Position numbers and translations under genes: made by a program
Source: Lentisphaeria bacterium
GTDB lineage: Bacteria > Verrucomicrobiota > Lentisphaeria > Victivallales > Victivallaceae
Direction: 5' to 3'
Assembly (NCBI GenBank): GCA_017507125.1
Contig: JAFWBQ010000047.1
Coordinates: forward strand, 1-49,285
Length of the DNA: 49,285 bases
Shown here: positions 26,601 through 34,747 of the stretch, piece after piece
Layout: each line of letters starts with the position of its first letter
Position numbering within the stretch: position 1 is the first letter of the stretch
Notes under the pieces: generated by a model
What the model saw: the letters and a program-made list of their open reading frames with translations, nothing else
What the model was told of the DNA's origin: nothing
Databases searched by the model: none

Positions 26601-27204
26601 GATGGGAGAAACCGAGGTGACACAGGAACAGTTCCGCGCCGTTATGAACCGGGATCCCTCCTGGAACAAAGGCCCCGGAAGGCCCGTGGAAAGTGTCACC
26701 TGGGAGGAGGCAAGACGTTTCTGCCGGCGTCTCAACAGACTTTGCCGCAAGATGCTTCCGCCCGGGTATGAGTTTGCTCTGCCCACTGAGGCACAGTGGG
26801 AATATGCCTGCCGCGCGGGAACAAAAACGCCCCTCAACAGCGGCAGAGGGCTGGTGGCTCTGGATGAACGGTGCTACAATCTGGATGATGTGGCATGGTA
26901 CAAGCACAACACTTCCGGGCCGATGGGCGTTGGAAGGAAAAATCCCAACAGCTGGGGACTTTATGATATGCACGGCAATGTTGCCGAATGGTGTCAGGAC
27001 TATTATACTTTTTATCCTTCCGGGGATTCTGTTGATCCTGAAGGGCCCGGCAGCGGCCGTTACCGGGTATACCGGGGGGGCAGCTGGAAATCTGAACCTG
27101 TCAGTTGCCGTTCAGCGGCCCGGGCGGGCGGGGAGCCTGTTTCGGAACATTATGAAGATGTCGGATTCCGGGTCGTTCTTGCTCCTTTACGATTTCAAAA
27201 CTGA
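23614..27204 (+). CDS. Transmembrane Ser/Thr protein kinase fused to an FGE/sulfatase-modifying-factor-like domain
   Basis: The 1,196-residue protein begins with a complete Hanks-type kinase: LGQGGMG (51-57), VALK (Lys74), HRDIKPGN (Asp173), DFG (191-193), MAPE (219-222). A transmembrane helix follows (about 318-341), then a long Lys/Glu/Ala-rich helical region (about 345-880) with two related coiled-coil/TPR-like stretches, a small beta segment, and a C-terminal FGE-sulfatase-like domain (about 950-1190; IPAGSFSMGSPLEGEPG, MGETEVTQEQFRAVM, LPTEAQWEYACRAG, YDMHGNVAEWCQDYY, YRGGSW, GFRVVL). The kinase would be cytoplasmic and the FGE part extracytoplasmic. The copper-site Cys expected in the last motif (GFRC) is Val, so formylglycine-forming activity is unlikely; the domain may be a ligand sensor. 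Confidence 0.85.
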   Translation: MNDQRTLPPRWAASSNSGEFATLSGARGVYSGSGIGPGSVLLNRYRILSELGQGGMGIVYRCFDEVAGIEVALKALPSELSRNSLEMEYIRENFQLVAKLVHQNIAINRMLERDPASGDCYLIMECVDGEDLRRWMRRKFRNQPLPIETVLHIIRQVAAALDYAHEQKVMHRDIKPGNIMITPAGTIKILDFGLAAQIRSSMSRESMAYTGISGTAPYMAPEQWRGRPQGAAADQYALGVMTYELLAGHLPFDSSDTAVLKRAVLDEKAEPVPGISKRAQLAIDRAMSKAPGDRFDKCADFVAALERGKRKPKRWAWAKWLAAGAAAVLFIGAVAAGANWFIGKRQEGIRQEENVRRQRELRITREKAERAKQQSARSQELQQKCNARIMALKVVADKIQTFMYSSGEAFKKHGETLQRNFEAASEAYDAAMYTAVSKHLDEAEKASAWIAENLLPAEKAAGLASKAEQEKTRADAVESSKHAALTYKEASAAREKALKAFDAGDFNSAINNFRQAVEGYQNALRQAGEQACRNLIAEAEAARDKKQWQKLKAIAEKIYPLNKEKAQSFLALAQSKMHVQNLYARGRAAADSGKLEFALQCLEEIRKVKKGDPGVEVLYKAIVERSIAENNLLQEKLQSFKDTFDESGCDRGQTFGKKIDTFKNRFAAGEKKKAKDPIGAFRLFKEAEAAAVWIEKSIPLRLKSEQLIEKVVAKREESDRFMASDIAVKEYEEASIAFRQGDNEYNSGNFPAAVEKFNIAFAGFEAAWNKAVKVYGDKEFASAQRAVAQKNWGVLKSIATRLRAVNDERAEFFLQLAENGKNIEKWLSEAKECADNGDVKKAAELLDKILEVKKDHYEALALKKEIERKQMRGVKIIVFDGSREVAAEVRLEGVEPFTSGKIFNGLRKNQRYQGKVSYQGKVRTIDFVCAWEGVSTRKYFLDRLGVARKFPLPGGNVLKMLRIPAGSFSMGSPLEGEPGRSNMESLRSVVLTSDFWMGETEVTQEQFRAVMNRDPSWNKGPGRPVESVTWEEARRFCRRLNRLCRKMLPPGYEFALPTEAQWEYACRAGTKTPLNSGRGLVALDERCYNLDDVAWYKHNTSGPMGVGRKNPNSWGLYDMHGNVAEWCQDYYTFYPSGDSVDPEGPGSGRYRVYRGGSWKSEPVSCRSAARAGGEPVSEHYEDVGFRVVLAPLRFQN

Positions 27205-27223
27205 ATCATCCGGTTAAAAAAAG

Positions 27224-27265
27224 AACCGCGCCGGGAAGATTATTCTTCTCACGGGCGCGGTTTTT
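27224..27265. terminator. Bidirectional terminator between the kinase and SIMPL genes
   Basis: AACCGCGCC (27224-27232) pairs with GGCGCGGTT (27254-27262), with inner GAAGA/TCTTC pairing. T-rich sequence follows on the plus strand, and an A-run before the stem serves as the T-tract on the minus strand. It lies 20 nt past the kinase stop and 17 nt past the end of the converging SIMPL gene. Confidence 0.8.
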
Positions 27266-27281
27266 GTTTTGAGAGTTCAGA

Positions 27282-28043
27282 TCATTTGAGTGAGAACTTC
27301 ATGGTCATGACCAGGCGGATGACCTTTTGAACACTGCGGGTGTCGTAAACGCCGTAGTCGCTTGTCTCATTGCTGGCGGGAGCGGTGATCTGAATGACGC
27401 CCTGGCGTGCTTCCATGAGGGGGCCGAGGGTGCTGCCGCTGTGGCTGGCGGCTGTGCGGGCGCGTTGAGCGGCTGAAGCGCTGGCGGCATTGACGAGTTC
27501 CAGTTTGTACTGTTCAGGATTGTTGATGAAGTAGTGAGGTGTTTCCACGGAAACGTTAAGTTTCTGGAGGGCGAGTTCGTGAAGTTTCAAAACGTTGGTT
27601 GAAACAAGGTTCACGTTATTGGTACGGATCCTGACTGAATAGGTCAACTCATAGTGGTCAAAATAGGAGTTTGTGGTTTCCTTGCCGAATTTGTCACGTG
27701 TTTTGACGGTGCGGTAGTGGGCGTCACAGGAAATATTTTCATCTTCCCGCATGACAGCAGTAAAGCCGAGGGCGTCAAGTTTGGCAAGAAGGAGCTTCTG
27801 AGCTTTGGCGAGGTTGGCGTATCCTTCTTCCCGGGTCTGTCCCTTGGCGGTGACGGAACATTTGAAGGCAGCAAGGTCAGAGGTGATCAACTTTTCTGCA
27901 ACTCCCTTGACAGTAATGCTTTTTTCGGTGGAGTGCTGGATCTTGAGCATGAAACGGCTCAGCATGAATGAAGAGATGACGATTCCTGCGGTAAGGGCGA
28001 TGATGGCGATGGCGGCGGTGGTGGCGGCAAGTGGTTTGTTCAT
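27282..28043 (-). CDS. SIMPL-domain (DUF541) membrane-anchored protein
   Basis: The 253-residue protein has one N-terminal transmembrane segment (AAIAIIALTAGIVISSFML) that anchors it or acts as a signal. A SIMPL/DUF541 domain follows (about 40-250): SITVKGVAEKLITSDLAAFKCSV, LGFTAVM, YELTYSVRIRT and AASASAAQRARTAA. SIMPL proteins are envelope proteins of unclear biochemical role, tied in some bacteria to stress tolerance. The start at 28043 is chosen because AAAGGA is near it; the longer frame to 28106 includes the promoter. It is a single gene with its own promoter (28107-28135) and shares a terminator with the kinase gene. Confidence 0.75.
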   Translation of the reverse strand: MNKPLAATTAAIAIIALTAGIVISSFMLSRFMLKIQHSTEKSITVKGVAEKLITSDLAAFKCSVTAKGQTREEGYANLAKAQKLLLAKLDALGFTAVMREDENISCDAHYRTVKTRDKFGKETTNSYFDHYELTYSVRIRTNNVNLVSTNVLKLHELALQKLNVSVETPHYFINNPEQYKLELVNAASASAAQRARTAASHSGSTLGPLMEARQGVIQITAPASNETSDYGVYDTRSVQKVIRLVMTMKFSLK

Positions 28044-28106
28044 GCTGGCGGTTCCTTTTTTTGTTTGTTGCTGATGATAAAAACGGTTCCCCGGAGCGGG
28101 GGACAT

Positions 28107-28135
28107 AATATAAACTTTGGAAGAGTGTTTTTCAA
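28107..28135 (-). promoter_or_regulatory. Promoter of the SIMPL gene
   Basis: Minus strand TTGAAA (28135-28130), 17-nt spacer, TATATT (28112-28107). It is identical in both hexamers and spacing to the promoters at 1107-1135 and 23416-23444. Confidence 0.65.
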
Positions 28136-28303
28136 GCGGTCTGTTAAATTTTTTTTGGCTTTTTTTTTATCACTTTTTACAGGCGCGGAGTGTATGCTCA
28201 AAGTGGTGACTCAGGAACCGGAAAACGGGTGGTTGCAGCAGTTCTGAAATTTATTTTCCTGCATTCCAGGTGTCCGGGGGAGGGGCGAAACCGGCACAAT
28301 AGT

Positions 28304-28349
28304 AAAAAGGGGCTGCTGAAAACACTTACGTCTTACAGCGGCCCCTTTT
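28304..28349 (-). terminator. Terminator of the giant modular protein gene
   Basis: A 14-bp stem (28305-28318 with 28336-28349) has one T-G wobble. On the minus strand it ends in five T. It starts 17 nt after the stop codon of the giant gene. Confidence 0.75.
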
Positions 28350-28366
28350 CTCTGGTCAGAAAAGAT

Positions 28367-31300
28367 TTATCCGACTTGGGCGGCGAAGGTGGTTTTCCAT
28401 TCGGTGCCGACGCTCTTGATGTATTGCCATTGAGTCGTGTCGGCTCCGGTGACATAGAGGACGCCGAGATCCTTGTTGGCACGGATACGCAAGTCGTCGA
28501 TGCCGTCGCCGTTGAAGTCGCCAATCTGTTCCACAACGCTTGTCAGGTTGTTTTTGATACCCATGAAGCTGTCGACGCTTCCCTCTTCAACGAGCCACGC
28601 CCCCACCCAGTTGCCTTTACGGATGAGTACGTCATCAACGCCGTCGCCGTTGAAGTCGCCCACGCCGGCGATTTCGAGGCCGTCTTTCAGATTGTCAAGG
28701 TTTTTCCAGGTAACGGAGCCGTTTTCATTGGTGAGCCAGGTTCCGGCGAAACCGGCGTCGTGCTTGAGCAGAAGATCATCTCTGCCGTCGCCGTTGAAGT
28801 CGCCGATTCCGGCGATCTCCCACTCCTTGCCGATGCTCTGGAACCCTTTCCACCCCGTGCCGTCGGTGCGGTAGCATCCCACGGTGCCGTTGTCATGGCG
28901 CAGCAGCAAATCTGTGCCGCCGTCGCCGTTGAAGTCACCCAGACCGAGAACATTTATGGCGTCTGAGTCAACCTGCCAGACCTTCTGATAGCCGGTGATC
29001 TTTCCTTCATCGACGAGCCATGCGCCCACATATTTACCTTCCTGAAAGAAGATATCCTGACCGCTTTCAGCGGAGCCGAAGACATTTCCGGTTCCGAGGA
29101 TCTGAGTATTATTCTTGACATTGGTAAGGTTGCCCCACTTGATGGAACCGTTTTCAGTCGTCAGGTAAGCGCCGCAGAATCCGGCATTGTGCCGGAGTAT
29201 GACATCGCTCAAGCCGTTTCCGTCAAGGTCGTCTTTGACCACTGCAGAAGCACTGGCAACGTCACCGACAGTCAAAGTAAGATTTCCGGACTCCTGAATC
29301 AACTGATAAGCAACTCCATTGTAATTCAAAGCCTTGCCGTTGACGGTAAGCTGACCGTAATTGACCGAGCCGTCACCGACACTCAGAGTCCCTGCAAAGG
29401 AACTTGCTCTCTGAGCCAATTTGTAGGTTCCGAAACTTTGATCTGCGGAAACTTTGACGGTAAAGAGTTGAGCGTTTGAAATCATTGAAATGTTGTCAAT
29501 CAGATAATCACCGATCGTATCATTGTCTGTAAGATCAAGGGTGATTTTGACATTTGAAGCGTCGATTTGACTTTTCACAGTCATAAAACCTGCGAGGTTT
29601 ATGGCTCCGGAAAGGTCGGCGTCGTCAAGAATGAGCTCTGCGCCGTCGGCGATGGAAATATTGCCTGTGGCAGCGCCGCCGCTGATTTCCAGAATACCGC
29701 CGGAACTAATGGCACTGTCCTGCACATAGAAGCCTTCTTCCACATAATTCCAGGCGTCGGAATCGATTTCAATGAGCTGTTTTTTTCTTTCGATCTGAAG
29801 AGCTGAGGTGTAACTCCCCACAGAGGGCAGCATATCAGGCGCCGACAGAACACCGTAGAAGTGCAGCGTGCCGCCGAAAGAGTCCGGTACACTCCAACTG
29901 TAAGATCCGGTTGTTGACTCAGGGGCGATCTGAGCGACAAGACTTCCGTCGTTGCCGCTGTTGTCGGTATCGTAGTAGATGCAGAGCTGAGCTCCTTCCG
30001 GGAGCTCGCTGCACTGCCAGTTGATGATGATGTTTCTCTCATTTCCGGCGGTGGCGGTTATTTCAGGTGCGGCAGCGGCAGCGCCGCCGTTCAATGTATT
30101 GGCGCCGATATTCACATTGGTACCGTTGGAAACGGTAAGGGCCCAAGTCCCCTCAGCAGGATCTTTGATGGCGATAACAAGATTGTTGTCATGACTCATA
30201 CTTTCCACGACTTCCATGTCAGAACGCTGAGCAATGTCTTCGAGGGTGTAATTGTTTCCTTTGCCGTCGGAGAGCAGAAATTCAGCGTCACCGGACTCCC
30301 ACTGTGCCGTAATGAGAACGACTCCTGAAACGCCGGTAAGATCCCATCTTTTTGTCACGGGCAGCACACCCCCTGCCGCACCGTAAGACAGGGGACTTGC
30401 CAATTCACTTACTGCCGCAGTGCCGAGAAGTGTCCACGAACCATCAAGAGCGAATTTGATACCGATATTCTGTTCGATACCGCAGATTTTTTGAGTCAGC
30501 CATGCGGCATAGTAGTCGTTGGATTTATCATTATCGTTGGTGAAATTAAACATCACATTGGCACTCGCAGCGAAACCGATGCCGTATTGTGCAAAATCGA
30601 CCATGCCTTGAACGGCACAAGAAATATTCCCCCTGCAATCGATTTTAAGTGCCCCTTGAGCAGTGATCAGTTTTGCAAGGGTCAAAGAGCCTTGAGCTGC
30701 CACAGACCCGTCTTTCCAATCCCCTGTGACTGTTACATTACCATAAATGATTCCGTTAAGTATCTCAATGTTGCCAATTCCAGTAATACTTCTTTTAGTA
30801 ATTGAAACTTCAAGATCAAGAGTTGCAAGATTGTAATTTTTGCCGTTGATTTCAACTTCCTTTCCGTAATGGAATCCGGCACCGCCAACGATCGCAGAAG
30901 GTTTATCATCAGCATCAGAAAGATTTTCCACACCGCCTTTGATGGAGTCAAGGATCAAGCCGGTTGTTCCCACTGCAATATCAAGATCACTGAGCTCAAT
31001 AGTTAGGGTATCAACCTGTTTTTTCACCACGTTATATTCCACTGTGATCGTTTTGTCAAAGTAGAGGAATTCAACTTCTGCAGTTCCTGACCAGATATTG
31101 TTTACAGTGTCAACAGAAATCACACCTTCGGTCAAAAAGAGGCCGTCACTCAGACTCAGATTACGATATTGAAGTTCGCCGACAATATCAAAATCAACCG
31201 AACTGAAATCGTGCGGAGTGGTGATCCGGATATATTTTGAACCGGTGTAATCCCCGACAGAGCCGGCTGTATTTTCCCCTGAAAAGTCAACTGTCAAACT

Positions 31301-33988
31301 GGCACGTTCATCAACGGATTTGGCAGAGTCAAAGATGGTGAAATTCAATTTCCCCTGTACTGTAATGACATAATCGGTTTCTGTAACCGCAATTCCCCAA
31401 TAAACTTCCGAGATTTTTATATCCAAACCATGAAATTCCCAGGCGATATCCTGTGGATGATAAAAACCGGCAGTGCCGGCTATTGCCGATGCTCTATCGT
31501 TTCGTTTGGAAACGGCATCGGCGATGAGGTCAGTCATATTGGCATTGTCGGACTCTTTGACTTCGCCGTCACCTTTGATATTTTCGGGAACGACGACCAT
31601 ATTGACGGTATGTTCCTTTGTATGGTCGCCCTTGGTGGCAGTGATGACCACTTCAGTGGTACCGTAACCGGTGGCGGTATCGGTTATCTTGCCGATCGTT
31701 CCGCTGAGTTTTCCGGTATTGGGGTCAATGGTGAGCCAGTCAGGAGCCTGGGTCAGGGTATAACCAGAGTAGCTCATACCGGCAAAGGCGGTATCGGGGA
31801 GTTTGACTTGTGTTTCCCGCTTTTCCCGGTCGGTAGCTTCGCTGTATTCGCTGTCGACGATAACAGAAACAATATTGGTTTCTTCGTTAAGTTTGAGCAT
31901 CAAACTCATCGTCCTGAGTTCCAGCGGTTCTTCCATATCCAAGGTCAGCTCACCCTGCTTGGAGCCATTTTCATTGCGGACCGTAATCACAAGATCCTCG
32001 GCAAAGGTTGCGGCGTTGCCGATAAGCTGATACTCTCCGCTGACCTGCTTGGAGTCAATGGTAACAGAGTAAGACCCCTCACCAGAAACAAGTTCCCAGT
32101 TGTTGAGCAGCACTCCGTCATCTTCTATACGGACGGAGATATTGAAATCAACATTGCCGTTGTTTTGCAGGGAGCCAACAGAAGTTCCGTAACTGTTTGT
32201 TGTAAGCGTCACATTTCCGGCAAAAGAGACATCGCCGTTAATAGTGATAGTTCCCGTATTGTAAACGGTGTCAGTATAAGAGGCAAATTCGGCATCCTTA
32301 AAGTTGATCGTTCCGCCGTCATTGTAAATGGCTCCTCCTTGTGAGGCAATATTACCTGAAAAGACGGCGTTATCACAGATTTCTACATTGCCGCTGGAGT
32401 TTGTGACACCTCCGCCACTCAGTATGAGAGTATTTATTTGAGCTTCGTCCTCGACAAAAATTCTTCCCCCTGTATTCACCGTGGTGTCGGTCGCCGTGCC
32501 GCCGGAAGAGACGGTCATTGAGCCTCCGTAGTTCACCGTGGTGGCAGTCGCCGTGCCGCCGAAGAAGACGCGCATTGAGCCCCCGGAGTTCACCGTGGTG
32601 GTGTTTGCCGTGCCGCCGGAGTCGACACGAAGATAGCCACTGGAGTTCACCGTGGTGTCGTTTGCCGTGCCGCCGGAGATGACCCAAAGCTCGCCCCCGT
32701 CGTTCACCGTGGTGTAGTTTGCCGTGACACCGAACCAGACGTCAAGATAGCCCCGGGAGTTCACCGTGGTGTAGTTTGCCGTGCCCCCGGAGAAGACGTG
32801 AAGATAGCCGGCGAAGTTCAGCGTGGTGGAGTTCGCCGTGCCGCCGGAGGAGACGCGCATTGAGCCCCCGGAGTTCACCGTGGTGTAGTTTGCCGTGCCC
32901 CCGGAGAAGACGTGAAGATAGCCGGCGGAGTTCAGCGTGGTGTAGTTCGCCATGGTTCCGGAGTGCAAGGTTGCGGACGTATATGACAATACAAGACCGC
33001 TGATCGTATTGGGCGTAAAGGTAACGTTGGCACCTTCTGCGGCATATACATATCCGCCGTTTTCAATGATGTTAAGCACCGTGCCGCCTGAGAAGACGTA
33101 AAGGAGGCCGTAGTTCACCGTGGTGGAGTTTGCCGTGCCACCTGAGTAGACGACAAGATAGCCCTCATTCATCGTGGTATAATTCACCGTGCCGCCGGAG
33201 GAGACGGAAAGCCTGCCCCCTCCGTTCACCGTGGTGTGGTTTGCCGTTGTAACGGAGTGAAGGGTGGCACTTGTATTTGACAATACAAGTCCGCTGATCG
33301 TATTGGGTGTAAAGGTGACGCTGGCGCCTTCTGCAACATAAACATATCCGCCGTTTTCAACGATGTTAAGAGCCGTGCCGCCGGAGGAGACGTAAAGCCT
33401 GCCACTGTAGCTCACCGTGGTGTTCGTTGCCGTGCCGCCGGAGGAGACGTACATGGAGTCCCTAGACAGGGTGATACCGCTTGAGGTGATGCCGGATGAA
33501 ACATTGTAGCGATAGGCGTAGGCTTGGAGTCCTTCGCCGCCGTGGTTGAGGCGGCCTGTGAGGTGGTCGGTTTCGTGGGCGATGGTGGAGATGATTTCAG
33601 AATCGGCGGCAGTGGAATCCAGCATTACGAAGGCGTTGTCGGTTTTGTTGGCGTTGCCTTCGTCGATGGTTTCGGCGAGCCCGGCGAAGCTGCCGTACTG
33701 GTCAAAGGCGGAGGTCTTGCCGATGAAGATGGTGGAGTATTCAGCAGCAGCAGGGCGCTCTGTTACGAAGACCACCTTTTGATCGGCGTATTTTGCGTTG
33801 AGTTCGGCAAGGATGTTTTTGATGCGTTCAGCTGTCAGTAAAGCATCTTTGACTTCCACAGTGTCAAGACTCAGGATTTCCCCATTGTAACTTGTCACTT
33901 CACCGTCAAAGTCAAGGTAGATGATCTGCTGTACCGCAATTTGCGGAACATACTGCAAGCCGCCGCCGATAATTTTTCCTTCTTCCAT
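28367..33988 (-). CDS. Giant modular surface or secreted protein: metzincin-like head, strand-loop-strand repeats, FG-GAP tail
   Basis: The 1,873-residue protein has four parts. (1) Head (1-160): IYLDFDGEVTSYNGE, then a metzincin-like motif with His138, Glu139, His142, Gly145 and His149; the third ligand is one residue later than in the classical HExxHxxGxxH, with Asn148 in its place. (2) About 18 strand-loop-strand repeats (about 175-510) of the form VSSGGTAN-TTVN-GG, as in autotransporter passengers. (3) Beta-rich regions, including an Ig/cadherin-like putative Ig domain (PDTAFAGMSYSGYTL, DWLTIDPNTGKLSG). (4) At least four FG-GAP/VCBS repeats (DFNGDGxDDLLL, Ca-binding-like) in the last 250 residues. 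There is no N-terminal signal peptide and no autotransporter barrel, so export by another route is implied. It is monocistronic and ends at a good terminator. It may be an adhesin or a surface protease. Confidence 0.75.
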   Translation of the reverse strand: MEEGKIIGGGLQYVPQIAVQQIIYLDFDGEVTSYNGEILSLDTVEVKDALLTAERIKNILAELNAKYADQKVVFVTERPAAAEYSTIFIGKTSAFDQYGSFAGLAETIDEGNANKTDNAFVMLDSTAADSEIISTIAHETDHLTGRLNHGGEGLQAYAYRYNVSSGITSSGITLSRDSMYVSSGGTATNTTVSYSGRLYVSSGGTALNIVENGGYVYVAEGASVTFTPNTISGLVLSNTSATLHSVTTANHTTVNGGGRLSVSSGGTVNYTTMNEGYLVVYSGGTANSTTVNYGLLYVFSGGTVLNIIENGGYVYAAEGANVTFTPNTISGLVLSYTSATLHSGTMANYTTLNSAGYLHVFSGGTANYTTVNSGGSMRVSSGGTANSTTLNFAGYLHVFSGGTANYTTVNSRGYLDVWFGVTANYTTVNDGGELWVISGGTANDTTVNSSGYLRVDSGGTANTTTVNSGGSMRVFFGGTATATTVNYGGSMTVSSGGTATDTTVNTGGRIFVEDEAQINTLILSGGGVTNSSGNVEICDNAVFSGNIASQGGAIYNDGGTINFKDAEFASYTDTVYNTGTITINGDVSFAGNVTLTTNSYGTSVGSLQNNGNVDFNISVRIEDDGVLLNNWELVSGEGSYSVTIDSKQVSGEYQLIGNAATFAEDLVITVRNENGSKQGELTLDMEEPLELRTMSLMLKLNEETNIVSVIVDSEYSEATDREKRETQVKLPDTAFAGMSYSGYTLTQAPDWLTIDPNTGKLSGTIGKITDTATGYGTTEVVITATKGDHTKEHTVNMVVVPENIKGDGEVKESDNANMTDLIADAVSKRNDRASAIAGTAGFYHPQDIAWEFHGLDIKISEVYWGIAVTETDYVITVQGKLNFTIFDSAKSVDERASLTVDFSGENTAGSVGDYTGSKYIRITTPHDFSSVDFDIVGELQYRNLSLSDGLFLTEGVISVDTVNNIWSGTAEVEFLYFDKTITVEYNVVKKQVDTLTIELSDLDIAVGTTGLILDSIKGGVENLSDADDKPSAIVGGAGFHYGKEVEINGKNYNLATLDLEVSITKRSITGIGNIEILNGIIYGNVTVTGDWKDGSVAAQGSLTLAKLITAQGALKIDCRGNISCAVQGMVDFAQYGIGFAASANVMFNFTNDNDKSNDYYAAWLTQKICGIEQNIGIKFALDGSWTLLGTAAVSELASPLSYGAAGGVLPVTKRWDLTGVSGVVLITAQWESGDAEFLLSDGKGNNYTLEDIAQRSDMEVVESMSHDNNLVIAIKDPAEGTWALTVSNGTNVNIGANTLNGGAAAAAPEITATAGNERNIIINWQCSELPEGAQLCIYYDTDNSGNDGSLVAQIAPESTTGSYSWSVPDSFGGTLHFYGVLSAPDMLPSVGSYTSALQIERKKQLIEIDSDAWNYVEEGFYVQDSAISSGGILEISGGAATGNISIADGAELILDDADLSGAINLAGFMTVKSQIDASNVKITLDLTDNDTIGDYLIDNISMISNAQLFTVKVSADQSFGTYKLAQRASSFAGTLSVGDGSVNYGQLTVNGKALNYNGVAYQLIQESGNLTLTVGDVASASAVVKDDLDGNGLSDVILRHNAGFCGAYLTTENGSIKWGNLTNVKNNTQILGTGNVFGSAESGQDIFFQEGKYVGAWLVDEGKITGYQKVWQVDSDAINVLGLGDFNGDGGTDLLLRHDNGTVGCYRTDGTGWKGFQSIGKEWEIAGIGDFNGDGRDDLLLKHDAGFAGTWLTNENGSVTWKNLDNLKDGLEIAGVGDFNGDGVDDVLIRKGNWVGAWLVEEGSVDSFMGIKNNLTSVVEQIGDFNGDGIDDLRIRANKDLGVLYVTGADTTQWQYIKSVGTEWKTTFAAQVG
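32464..33465 (-). repeat. Tandem strand-loop-strand coding repeats
   Basis: About 18 imperfect units of roughly 60 nt encode V-S-S-G-G-T-A-N-x-T-T-V-N-x-G-G-x-L type repeats. Superimposed is a longer duplication: a block of about 57 residues containing YVYVAEGASVTFTPNTISGL occurs twice (DNA about 32950-33110 and 33250-33410) at high identity. The low divergence between units suggests recent amplification and likely length variation. Confidence 0.8.
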
Positions 33989-34443
33989 TTTTCACCAACT
34001 CCCGAATTTAAAAAATAAATGCTCCCCGAACTATAAAAGAGGTTCAGGAAGCAATTGAATCTATATTTCCGGCATTGAACAAGAGGATCAATCACACAAC
34101 ATGGAACGGCGACAGTACCGTTCTGACTCTGCAGATTCGCCCTCTTTAATGTATTTTTTTACCTTTGAGGCAATTTCAAAACTCCTCAAAATTGTCAAAG
34201 CGCCCTCGCTTCGATCTGATAAAGGGAGCGTTTTCGGCTGTTACCTTACAGGTAGCAGCCTCAAACTACCCTTTACAGCTCTTTGCGAATGACATCTTTG
34301 CCATTTTTTGAATGACTTTTGAAATTACCTCCCTTATAAATCTAATTGCCTGACATAATATAGCAGGCAAATAAATTAAAGTCAAATAAACTTTCTCTGT
34401 TTTTGCAGATATTTTCTTTGAACGTTGCAAAACAGATTCAGTT
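33989..34443. other. Gene-free interval with MITE-like copy B
   Basis: Apart from copy B of the 165-bp element (34167-34331), the interval contains the untranslated leader of the giant gene (weak GGTGA ribosome site; no promoter called with confidence) and a 7-bp TTGCCTG/CAGGCAA hairpin (34346-34370) lying 74 nt past the ech operon. No small gene is convincing. Confidence 0.5.
34167..34331 (+). mobile_element. 165-bp MITE-like element, copy B
   Basis: This is the reverse-complement match of 8573-8737, with the same length and about 157 of 165 identical. Ends are GAGGCAATTTCAAAA and TTTTGAAATTACCTC. Inside, GGCTGTTACC and GGTAGCAGCC form a 10-bp hairpin with one wobble that copy A has partly lost. 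It lies downstream of the hydrogenase operon and upstream of the giant gene. A possible CCTT flanking duplication is weak. Confidence 0.7.
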
Positions 34444-34746
34444 TCACTCTTCCGGGAGACGGGGCAGCAGCTTGAGACACTTTTTCGGACATGCCTCAAC
34501 ACAGGATCCGCAAAGAATGCACCGGAACTGCTCAAAGTGCCACTCCTTGGGCTGACGGATCACCTTGAGAGCGTTGGAAGGACATTTTCTGGCACACATG
34601 CCGCAAAAAATACATTTTTCTTCTTCTATGACCAGCTTTCCACGCTCCCCCGGAAAGGGGGCGCGCTTGACCGCCGGATAGTTCCGGGTCACAGGACCTT
34701 TGACCAGATTGCCCAAAATATCTTTGAATATGGAAAATAAACGCAT
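34444..34746 (-). CDS. echF: Ech-type hydrogenase polyferredoxin subunit (2x[4Fe-4S])
   Basis: The 100-residue protein has two [4Fe-4S] motifs, CIFCGMCARKCPS and CILCGSCVEACPKKC, as in NuoI/EchF. It passes electrons between soluble ferredoxin and the small-subunit cluster. The N-terminal segment (MRLFSIFKDILGNLVKGPVT) resembles the amphipathic lead of NuoI-like proteins. It starts one base after the large-subunit stop and is the last gene of the hyp-ech unit. Confidence 0.88.
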   Translation of the reverse strand: MRLFSIFKDILGNLVKGPVTRNYPAVKRAPFPGERGKLVIEEEKCIFCGMCARKCPSNALKVIRQPKEWHFEQFRCILCGSCVEACPKKCLKLLPRLPEE

Positions 34747-34747
34747 T

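Larger units (their letters stand above)
28044..28366. other. Gene-free interval between SIMPL and giant protein genes
   Basis: This stretch holds the SIMPL promoter (28107-28135) and the terminator of the giant protein gene (28304-28349). A GC-rich CCCCGGAGCGGGG inverted repeat lies at about 28090-28102 in the SIMPL leader. No coding sequence is convincing. Confidence 0.5.

Noticed and set aside
26460..27204. True sulfatase-activating (formylglycine-generating) activity
   Set aside because: The expected final Cys is Val and no sulfatase gene is in the window.
31430..32344. 304-codon plus-strand open frame
   Set aside because: Mirror of the Gly/Thr-rich giant protein gene; a result of its repeat composition.
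32464..33465. Regular 60-bp repeats resembling a CRISPR array
   Set aside because: Repeats are in frame, encode strand-loop-strand units, have no unique spacers and no cas genes nearby.
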